Assembly: GCA_001557035.1 (NCBI GenBank)
Contig: LSKJ01000304.1
Coordinates: forward strand, 1-18,377
DNA: 18,377 bases
From: Rhodospirillaceae bacterium CCH5-H10
GTDB taxonomy: Bacteria > Pseudomonadota > Alphaproteobacteria > Reyranellales > Reyranellaceae
Direction: 5' to 3'
The notes below the pieces were generated by a model. The model had not been told where the DNA came from and did not search any database. It worked only from the letters and a program-made list of their open reading frames with translations. Made by a program: the position numbers and the translations under genes. Positions 9,507 through 16,400 of this stretch are shown here, one piece after another. How positions within the stretch are numbered: the first letter of the stretch is position 1; each line of letters opens with the position of its first letter.

Positions 9507-9788
9507 ATGACAAACGTATCCAAGCGCACGTTCAGTCTCCCGACCGAGCAGGCGGCCTACATCGACGCAAAGGTCGAGTCCGGCGCCTACGCCTCCAGCT
9601 CGGAAGTCATCAGAGCAGGCCTTCGCGCCCTGCAGGAACGCGACGCCGCCGTCGAGCGCTGGCTGCGCGACGAGGTGGCGCCGGTCCATGACGCGATGAA
9701 GGCGAATCCGGACCGCAAGCTACCGGCCAAGTCCGTCTTCTCCGAAGCCCGCACCCGTTATACGCCCAAACGCAAGGCGCGCCGTTGA
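9507..9788 (+). CDS. parD: ParD/CopG-family antitoxin (ribbon-helix-helix)
   Basis: The 93-aa product has the ParD layout. Residues 1-12 (MTNVSKRTFSLP) supply the DNA-binding beta strand. Helices follow (EQAAYIDAKVESGAYASSSE, then VIRAGLRALQERDA), with the hallmark G-x-Y-x-S-x-S-E-V-I-R-x-G-L-R stretch. A basic, proline-containing tail (about residues 65-93) would wrap the toxin. The ATG at 9507 follows GGAG at 9497-9500 with six bases between. An upstream in-frame start at 9378 lies in the MFS remnant and was rejected. ParD normally neutralises ParE and represses the operon as a complex. The downstream toxin frame is broken, so the antitoxin may be an orphan, or it may protect against other ParE proteins. 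Confidence 0.9.
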   Translation: MTNVSKRTFSLPTEQAAYIDAKVESGAYASSSEVIRAGLRALQERDAAVERWLRDEVAPVHDAMKANPDRKLPAKSVFSEARTRYTPKRKARR

Positions 9789-10083
9789 AGCGGCGCACGG
9801 TTACTTTCGCGCCGGAAGCGCGCGCGACCTCATTCAATTGGGTGACTGGATTGCCGAACGCGCCGGCATCGACGCGGCGCTGGCCTATATCGATCGTCTC
9901 GAAGCCTACTGCATCGGCTTCGAGACGAGTGGCGAACGCGGTCAACGACGCGACGACATACGCCCTGGCTTGCGTGTCACGGGCTTTGAGCGCCGCATCG
10001 CGATTGCTTTCACGATCTCGGCGACGGAAGTCATGATCCTTCGCCTTTACTACGGGGGCCGGAACTGGTCCGGCTTTCCGTAG
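9785..10083 (+). pseudogene. parE: ParE toxin (RelE/ParE superfamily), frameshifted
   Basis: The frame starts at a TTG (9785) overlapping the parD stop, and encodes KRRTVTFAPEARA, a normal ParE N-terminus. The next codons depart from the family. One frame over, from about 9826, the sequence continues DLIQLGDWIAERAGIDAALA, then RRDDIRPGLRVTGFERR and ILRLYYGGRNW to a TAG at 10081-10083, all typical of ParE. Restoring one G inside the GC repeat at 9818-9826 joins the two parts as EARA-DLIQ in perfect ParE register. The full product would be about 99 aa. ParE inhibits DNA gyrase. Here it should be inactive unless slippage or an internal TTG start (9838) makes product, which would lack the first strand and part of helix 1. 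A sequencing error at the repeat is the main alternative. Confidence 0.82.
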
Positions 10084-10098
10084 CAACTCAGTGAAGCG

Positions 10099-11061
10099 TC
10101 AGGTGAACGCCTCGTCCCAGGTGCCGCGCGTCGAGGCCTTGGAGTATTCGGTCGAGCGGTTCTCGAAGAAGTTGGTGTGCTCGATGGCGTTCATCATCTG
10201 GTCCATCCAGGGCAGCGGGTTCTTGGCGTCCGCGCGGTAGATGGGTTGCAGGCTGAGCTGGGTCAGGCGGCGGTCGGCGATGTAGCGGATGTAGCGCTTC
10301 ACGTCGATCGCGGTCATGCCCTCGATGCCGCCCAGTTCGAAGGCGAGGTCGATGAACGCGTCCTCGTGATCGACGATGGTCGAGCAGGCGACGTAGATCT
10401 CGCGCTGCAGCTCCTCTGTCCAGACTTCCGGATTCTCCTGGATGAAGGTCCGGAACAGCTTGACGATCGAGTTGCAGTGCAGCGTCTCGTCGCGCACCGA
10501 CCAGGTCACGATCTGCCCCATGCCCTTCATCTTGTTGAAGCGCGGGAAGTTCATCAGCATGGCGAAGCTGGCGAACAGCTGCAGGCCCTCGGTGAAGGCG
10601 CCGAACACGGCCAGCGTCTTGGCGATGTCGGCCTTCGAGTCGACGTTGAAGCCCTGCATGTAGTCGTACTTGTCCTTCATCTCCTTGACGGTGAGGAAGA
10701 CGGAGTACTCGGTCTCGGGCATGCCGATCGTGTCGAGCAGATGGCTGTAGGCGGCGACGTGCACCGTCTCCATCGCCGAGAAGGCGGCCAGCATCATCTG
10801 CACTTCGGTCGGCTTGAAGACGCGACTGTAGTGCCGCATGTAGCAGTTGTTCACCTCGACGTCGGCCTGGGTGAAGAAGCGGAAGATCTGCGTCAGCAGG
10901 TGACGTTCGCTGTCGGTCAGCTTGTTGCGCCAGTCCTTCACGTCGTCGGCCAGCGGCACTTCCTCGGGCAGCCAGTGGATGCGCTGCTGCGTCAGCCAGG
11001 CGTCGTAGGCCCAGGGATAGTGGAACGGCTTGTAGATCGGCTTGGCGTCGAGAAGTGACAT
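10099..11061 (-). CDS. nrdB: Class Ia ribonucleoside-diphosphate reductase, beta (small) subunit
   Basis: The 320-aa product carries the full set of diiron ligands: Asp67 (TQADVEV), Glu98 and His101 (METVHVAAYSH), Glu158 (FTEGLQ), Glu192 and His195 (RDETLH). Tyr105 matches the radical tyrosine (Tyr122 in E. coli). The C-terminal tail ends TWDEAFT, the kind of acidic-aromatic tail that docks on NrdA. NrdB generates the tyrosyl radical used for ribonucleotide reduction in the cytoplasm. The ATG at 11061 (MSLLDAKPIYKPF) matches the usual alphaproteobacterial N-terminus. A GTG 66 bases upstream falls in the nrdA-nrdB hairpin and was rejected. The gene follows nrdA on the same strand after 105 bases, a gap that holds the hairpin and a possible promoter. 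Its end converges with the parE remnant 15 bases away. Confidence 0.95.
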   Translation of the reverse strand: MSLLDAKPIYKPFHYPWAYDAWLTQQRIHWLPEEVPLADDVKDWRNKLTDSERHLLTQIFRFFTQADVEVNNCYMRHYSRVFKPTEVQMMLAAFSAMETVHVAAYSHLLDTIGMPETEYSVFLTVKEMKDKYDYMQGFNVDSKADIAKTLAVFGAFTEGLQLFASFAMLMNFPRFNKMKGMGQIVTWSVRDETLHCNSIVKLFRTFIQENPEVWTEELQREIYVACSTIVDHEDAFIDLAFELGGIEGMTAIDVKRYIRYIADRRLTQLSLQPIYRADAKNPLPWMDQMMNAIEHTNFFENRSTEYSKASTRGTWDEAFT

Positions 11062-11085
11062 GGCGCGGCGTCCAATTCGGTCGGG

Positions 11086-11114
11086 CGTATGAAAATGGGA
11101 TCGCTTTAAATCAA
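11086..11114 (-). promoter_or_regulatory. Possible nrdB promoter
   Basis: On the minus strand, TTGATT (11109-11114, four of six matches to the -35 consensus) and CATACG (11086-11091, three of six) are separated by 17 bases. They lie between the nrdA-nrdB hairpin and the nrdB ATG. This would allow nrdB expression after termination at the hairpin. The match is weak and positional. Confidence 0.25.
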
Positions 11115-11115
11115 A

Positions 11116-11158
11116 ATCCCCAGCCACGGCCCCGAAGCATGGGGACGCGGCTGGGGAT
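11116..11158 (-). terminator. Strong hairpin between nrdA and nrdB, terminator-like
   Basis: ATCCCCAGCC (11116-11125) pairs perfectly with GGCTGGGGAT (11149-11158), and an inner CCCC/GGGG stem adds stability. Read on the minus strand, the direction of nrdA and nrdB, the stem is followed by a T-rich stretch beginning TTTTGATTT. This looks like a Rho-independent terminator or attenuator starting eight bases after the nrdA stop codon. The T-run is interrupted, so it may be leaky or may serve as an mRNA-stabilising element instead. Confidence 0.6.
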
Positions 11159-11166
11159 GACGCTGG

Positions 11167-13032
11167 TTACTGGCAGCTAAGACATTCTTCGTAGTCATTG
11201 CTCTGTGCCGGCGGCGTTCCGGTGAACAGAGGAGAGGGAGCATCGGTCTTGGGCGCCGTAAGGGCATGGTCGCCGAGCGGTGCGGCGAGGGCTTCGCCCG
11301 CTACGCTCTCGGCGCGCTGGATGGAAAGCGAGCGGCAGTAGTAGAGGCTCTTCACGCCGCGCTTCCAGGCCATCATGTGGATCTGGTGCAGGTCGCGCTT
11401 GTGCACGTCGGCCGGCAGGAAGATGTTCAGCGACTGGCTCTGGCAGATGTAGGGCGTGCGGTCGGCCGCATGCTCGACCAGCCAGCGCTGGTCGATCTCG
11501 AACGCGGTCTTGAACACCGCCTTCTCGTGATCGTCGAGGCAGTCGAGATTACGCACCGAGCCCTGGTCGGTCATGATCTCCGTCCAGGTGTCCTCGTCGT
11601 TCTTACCCTTCTGCGTCAGCACCTTCTCGAGGTACGGGTTGCGCACCACGAACGAGCCCGAGAGGGTCTTGTGGTTGTAGACGTTGGCCGCCGACGGCTC
11701 GATGCCGGGCGAGGCGCCGCCGCAGATGATCGAGATCGACGCGGTCGGCGCGATCGCGAGCTTGTTGGAGAAGCGGTCCTGGAAGCCGAAGTCGGCGGCA
11801 TCCGGGCACGCGCCGCGCTCCTTGCCGAGCGTCATCGACGCCTCGTCGCACTGGGCGCGGATGTGCTTGAACATCTTCTTGTTCCAGACCTTCGCCATCA
11901 CCGATTCGAGCGGAATGCCGTTGGCCTGCAGGAAGGAGTGGAAGCCCATCACGCCGAGGCCGACCGAGCGCTCGCGCATGGCGGCATAGGTCGCGCGCGC
12001 GAAGTCGGAGCCGGCGGTGTCGATGAAGCCCTGCAGCACGTTGTCGAGGAAGCGCATCACGTCCTCGATGAAGTGCGGATGCTCGTGCCACTCGAGATAG
12101 GTCTCGAGGTTGAGCGACGACAGGCAGCAGACGGCGGTGCGCTGCTTGCCGTGATGGTCGATGCCGGTCGGCAGCGTGATCTCGCTGCACAGGTTCGAGG
12201 TCTTGACCTCGAGACCGGCCAGCTTGTGGTGCTCGGGCCGGGCGTTGTTCACGTGATCGACGAACACCAGGTACGGCTCGCCGGTCTCGACGCGCGCCGT
12301 CAGGATGCGGATCCACAGAGCGCGAGCCGAGACGGTGCGCTGCACGGCGCCGTCCTTCGGGCTGACCAGTGCCCACTCCTCGTCGTTCTCCACGGCGCGC
12401 ATGAAGGCGTCGGAGATCAGCAGGCCGTGATGCAGGTTCATCGCCTTGCGGTTGGGATCGCCGCCGGTCGGGCGACGGATCTCGATGAACTCCTCGATCT
12501 CAGGATGGTTCACCGGCAGGTAGACGGCGGCCGAACCGCGGCGCAGCGAGCCCTGGCTGATCGCCAGCGTGAGCGAGTCCATGACCCGGATGAACGGCAC
12601 CACGCCCGAGGTCTTGCCGTTCATGCCGACCTTTTCGCCGATCGAACGGAGATTGCCCCAGTAGGAGCCGATGCCGCCGCCCCGGGCGGCCAGCCACACG
12701 TTCTCGTTCCACAGCCCGACGATGCCCTCGAGGCTGTCGTTGGCCTCGTTGAGGAAGCACGAGATCGGCAGGCCTCGGGTGGTTCCGCCGTTGCTCAGCA
12801 CCGGCGTGGCCGGCATGAACCAGAGATTGCTGATGTAGTCGTAGAGACGCTGGGCATGGGCGTCGTCGTCGGCGTAGGCCGAGGCGACTCGCGCGAACAT
12901 GTCCTGGTAGCCTTCGCCCGGCAGGAGGTACCGGTCGGTCAGGGTGGCCTTGCCGAAAACCGTCAGGCGGGCATCCCGCGATGAATCGGTAACAACCCGC
13001 GCACCGCTTCGAACTTGAACGACATCAAACAC
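11167..13032 (-). CDS. nrdA: Class Ia ribonucleoside-diphosphate reductase, alpha (large) subunit
   Basis: With the GTG start at 13032 the product is 621 aa. The active-site cysteines are Cys92 (ISCFL) and Cys302 (VCCLS). The thiyl-radical motif NLCSE gives Asn280, Cys282 and Glu284. The radical-transfer pair is Tyr564-Tyr565 in LYYCRS. The redox tail is CLSC (Cys617, Cys620), a CxxC rather than the CxxxxC of E. coli. RRGSAAVYLP and the GGGIGSYWG loop are also typical. The protein is about 140 residues shorter than E. coli NrdA because it begins near the ten-stranded barrel region, with no ATP-cone at the N-terminus. The start is supported by AAGGGG shortly upstream on the minus strand. A GTG at 13077 would add 15 residues but lies over the DnaA-box-like sites. 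It reduces ribonucleoside diphosphates with NrdB. Confidence 0.95.
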   Translation of the reverse strand: MFDVVQVRSGARVVTDSSRDARLTVFGKATLTDRYLLPGEGYQDMFARVASAYADDDAHAQRLYDYISNLWFMPATPVLSNGGTTRGLPISCFLNEANDSLEGIVGLWNENVWLAARGGGIGSYWGNLRSIGEKVGMNGKTSGVVPFIRVMDSLTLAISQGSLRRGSAAVYLPVNHPEIEEFIEIRRPTGGDPNRKAMNLHHGLLISDAFMRAVENDEEWALVSPKDGAVQRTVSARALWIRILTARVETGEPYLVFVDHVNNARPEHHKLAGLEVKTSNLCSEITLPTGIDHHGKQRTAVCCLSSLNLETYLEWHEHPHFIEDVMRFLDNVLQGFIDTAGSDFARATYAAMRERSVGLGVMGFHSFLQANGIPLESVMAKVWNKKMFKHIRAQCDEASMTLGKERGACPDAADFGFQDRFSNKLAIAPTASISIICGGASPGIEPSAANVYNHKTLSGSFVVRNPYLEKVLTQKGKNDEDTWTEIMTDQGSVRNLDCLDDHEKAVFKTAFEIDQRWLVEHAADRTPYICQSQSLNIFLPADVHKRDLHQIHMMAWKRGVKSLYYCRSLSIQRAESVAGEALAAPLGDHALTAPKTDAPSPLFTGTPPAQSNDYEECLSCQ

Positions 13033-13052
13033 TTGCGGTCCCCTTTTTCTTT

Positions 13053-13088
13053 TTGTCCACAGTTGTGGATAGAACACTCTGTGGAAGA
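13053..13088. promoter_or_regulatory. DnaA-box-like cluster upstream of nrdA
   Basis: TTGTCCACA (13053-13061) and, inverted, TGTGGATAG (13064-13072) each match the DnaA box TTATCCACA at eight of nine positions, separated by two bases. A third, weaker inverted copy, TGTGGAAGA (13080-13088), matches at seven of nine. They lie in the predicted nrdA leader, between the promoter and the GTG start at 13032. DnaA is known to bind upstream of nrdAB in E. coli. Binding here is inferred. Confidence 0.5.
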
Positions 13089-13104
13089 CACCTAGATATT
13101 GGGA
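13089..13104. promoter_or_regulatory. NrdR box (start-proximal)
   Basis: The core CTAGATATTG (13092-13101) matches nine of ten positions of the NrdR-box core CwATATATwG (consensus recalled from the literature). It is centred 31 bp from the second box, the spacing expected for paired NrdR boxes on one face of the helix. NrdR represses ribonucleotide reductase genes when dATP is high. Confidence 0.65.
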
Positions 13105-13119
13105 GGAGTTCGTCGCTCC

Positions 13120-13135
13120 CCACTATCCATAGATA
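13120..13135. promoter_or_regulatory. NrdR box (promoter-proximal)
   Basis: The core CTATCCATAG (13123-13132) matches eight of ten positions of the NrdR core and lies in a perfect inverted repeat, ACTATC (13122-13127) and GATAGT (13132-13137) around CATA. It overlaps the predicted -10 of the nrdA promoter, so NrdR binding would block transcription. Confidence 0.65.
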
Positions 13136-13160
13136 GTACGCGTGGCGCCGACCCTGTCAT
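13133..13160 (-). promoter_or_regulatory. Predicted nrdA promoter
   Basis: On the minus strand, ATGACA (13155-13160, five of six to the -35 consensus) and TACTAT (13133-13138, four of six to the -10) are 16 bases apart. Transcription would start near 13126 and give a leader of about 95 bases. The overlap with the promoter-proximal NrdR box supports the assignment. Confidence 0.5.
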
Positions 13161-13481
13161 TGCGAAATTTATTCCCCGTATGTGAATCTCAAGAATGGTT
13201 GGTTAACCTCTTGAAAGACCGAGCGAAAAATCGGTTTGAAATTCTGTTTCAAGCACCCGGTTTGCGCCTTCGCAGATGCAGCATAACATGAGAACAAAAC
13301 GCGCTTTCCCGCGGATTCCGTGGACCCCAGACAGAAACCGCAGCGAATCGGCTCGCCCGAGAAGGAGCACCTCGCCAAAGCCGCGATTCGATGGGCATTC
13401 TCGGCTTCGCCAAGACTCCGTCGTCAGAATGTCATCGTCGGGCGTAACATCCGTCCCGGATCCGCGAGGAATGCACAAAAT
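13161..13481 (+). other. AT-richer upstream region of the glutamate dehydrogenase gene
   Basis: These 321 bases carry no convincing gene. The first part is clearly less GC-rich than the surroundings, as expected for promoter DNA. It contains GGTTAACC (13201-13208), ACCGA/TCGGT arms at 13218-13222 and 13231-13235, and TTGAAA/TTTCAA arms at 13236-13241 and 13247-13252. There are GANTC sites at 13184, 13314, 13344 and 13385. A weak promoter pair, TTGCGC with TAACAT 16 bases later (about 13263-13290), could serve the downstream gene. I cannot settle the true start site. Confidence 0.35.
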
Positions 13482-16400
13482 ATGGCCAATTCGTCGACGC
13501 CGCGTGTCTATGGGCTGGACGCCATCTGCGCCGCCGCCCTGCAGGCCGGCGGCGAGGAAGCCGCACAATTCGCACGCCGCCTGTTCAGCCGGGTGTCCGA
13601 CAAGGATCTGGCGGCCGCGCCGGTCGACCAGCGGGCCGCGGCGGCGATCTCGCTCCTGTCGTTCGCGCGCCGCCGCCTGCCCGGCGTCGCCAAGATAAGG
13701 ATCTTCAATCCCGCACTCGGCGACCACGGCTTCGAGAGCCGTCACACGATCGTGCAGATCGTGAACGACGACATGCCGTTCCTGGTCGATTCGATCACCA
13801 ACGAATTCAATCGCCGGGAGATTTCCGTCCACCTGCTCGCACATCCCGTGATGGCGGCGCGGCGCGATCTCGACGGCGACCTCGTCGGCATCGCCCTCGA
13901 AACCGGCGAACGCGCGCGCGCCGAATCGATGATGCATATCGAGATCGATCGCCAGACCGATCCCGTGCTGCTGGACGAGATCGCCGCGGCGCTGACGCGC
14001 GTGCTGGCCGAGGTGCGCGTCGCGGTCGACGACTGGCGTGCGATGCGCCGCGCCTGCCTCGACGCCATCCTCGACCTCGCGCCCGGCCTCGCGCCGAACC
14101 TGGCCGAGTACGAGGATTTCCTGCGCTGGCTCGAGGCCAACCATTTCACCTTCCTCGGTCATCGCCGCTACCGCTACGTCGAGGATGAGAGCCAACCCGC
14201 CGGCCTGCGCTACGAGATCGTGCCGGGATCGGCGCTGGGCATCCTGCGACGCAACGAGGTGCGGTTGTTCGAGCCGGGCGTCGGCGCGGGCGAGGCGATG
14301 GCCCGCTTCGCGCGCGGACCCCACAACATCCTCGTGGTGAAGACCGACCGGCAATCGCTGGTCCATCGCAGCGGCGCGATGGATTGCGTGATCGTGAAGA
14401 CCTGCGACGCCGACGGTCGCGTCACCGGCGAACACCGGCTGGTCGGCCTGTTCACCTCCGCGGCCTATCACGCGCCGGTTCACGACGTGCCGCTGCTGCG
14501 CGGCCGGATCGAAAGCCTGTTGCGCCGGTCGGGCTTCGATCGCCACGGACACGACGGCAAGGCGCTGCTGGCGATCCTCGATGCCTATCCGCGGGACGAA
14601 CTGTTCCAGGTCGACGAGGATACGCTCTACGACCATGTGCTCGGCATCCTGCAGCTTCAGGAAAGAAGGCGCGTCGCGCTGTTCTCGCGCCTCGACACGG
14701 TCGGCCGCTTCGCCACCGCACTGGTCTTCGTGCCGCGCGAGCGCTTCGACGAGACGCTCTCGGCGCGCTTCGCGGGCATCCTCGAAAAGGCCTGGAACGG
14801 CCGCGTCACCTCGGTCGCCTCCTCGGTGGGCAGCAATTCCGCGCTGGTCCAGTCGCTCTACACGTTGAAGCTCAACGCACCGGAGCAGGCGGGGCCCGAT
14901 CTCGCCGACCTCGAACGCGCGTTGATGGACGCGGCGACGTCGTGGAACGACCGGTTGCGCGCCGCCCTTCAGGCCAAATTCGGCGAAGCCGAGGGCCGTG
15001 CCGCCGCCCGTCGCTGGCGCGACTGGTTCCCCGCCGTCTATCGCGAGACCTTCGACGCGGCGCAGGCTCTCCTCGACATCGAGTTGCTGCAGACCTTCGC
15101 GGACGGCGCCGGGTTCGGCGTGCAGGTCGGGCGACGCAGCGGCATGCCGGCGCATCGATTCGCGCTCCGCCTGTTCCATCCGCGCAAGCCTGTCGCACTC
15201 TCCGACATCCTGCCGCTCGCCGAAAACCTCGGCCTGCGCGTCATCAGCGAGGCACCCTTCCTGTTGCGCAAGGAAGGTGGCGACGAGCAGACCCATGGCG
15301 TGGCCATGCAGGTGCTGCGCGTGGAGACCGCGGACAAGTCGGCCGTCGATCTCGCCGCCACGGGGCCGCGCTTCATCGAGGCGATCGAGAAACTCCGCGC
15401 GGGCACGCTCGAAAACGACGGGCTGAACAGGCTCGTGCTCGGCGCCGGACTGGCCTGGCGCGAGATCGCCATCGTGCGCGCCTATGCGAAATATCTGCGA
15501 CAGGCCGGCATCCCGTTCAGCCAGGAGTACATGGAGCGGGCGCTCGCCGCCTACCCGACGGTGGCGCGCCTGCTGGTCGACCTCTTCAGGGCGCGCTTCG
15601 ATCCGGCGCTGGGCGAGGCCACCTCCGAGGAGCGAAGCAACAAGGTCGCCGCGATCGAAGCGGAATTCGCGACGGCGCTCGAAGCGGTCGGTACGCTCGA
15701 CGAGGACCGCATCCTGCGGCGCTTCCAGAATGCCGTGCTCTGCACGCTGCGCACCAACTACTGGCAGGCGGGTGGCACGAAGGACTGGATCTCCTTCAAG
15801 ATCGACAGCCGCGCGATCGACGAGCTGCCCGCGCCACGGCCGCTGGTCGAGATCTTCGTCTACAGCCCGCGCATGGAAGGCATCCACCTGCGCGGCGGCC
15901 GGGTCGCGCGCGGCGGCATCCGCTGGTCCGACCGGCGCGAGGATTTCCGCACCGAGATCCTCGGCCTGATGAAGACGCAGATGGTGAAGAACGCCGTCAT
16001 CGTGCCGGTCGGCTCCAAGGGCGGCTTCTACGTGAAGCAGCCTCCGGCCGGTGGAACGCGCGAGCAGATCCAGGCCGAGGGCATCGCCTGCTACCAGACG
16101 CTGATCCGCGGCCTGCTCGACATCACCGACAACTATGCGCGTGGCAGCGTGGTACCGCCGGCCGACGTGGTGCGCCACGACGCCGACGATCCCTATCTCG
16201 TGGTCGCGGCCGACAAGGGCACCGCCACCTTCTCCGACATCGCCAATGCGCTGGCGCGCGACCATGGCTTCTGGCTCGACGACGCCTTCGCGTCGGGCGG
16301 CTCGGCCGGCTACGACCACAAGAAGATGGGCATCACCGCGCGCGGCGCGTGGGAATCGGTGAAGCGCCACTTCCGCGAACTGGGCCAGGACATTCAGCAG

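Noticed and set aside
11062..11127. nrdB start at the GTG at 11127
   Set aside because: It falls inside the hairpin arm, and the added 22 residues are not typical. The ATG at 11061 gives the expected N-terminus.
11266..12984. Open frame of 572 codons on the plus strand, antisense to nrdA
   Set aside because: Same codon-aligned antisense effect over a well-supported gene. The peptide is rich in V, D, H and R with no domain signature.
13033..13077. nrdA start at the GTG at 13077
   Set aside because: The extra 15 residues (FYPQLWTKRKRG and so on) come from the DnaA-box-like DNA. The GTG at 13032 has a better ribosome binding site. Not fully excluded.
13320..13481. gdhZ start at the GTG at 13320
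   Set aside because: It adds 54 arginine-rich residues beyond normal family length and covers likely regulatory DNA.
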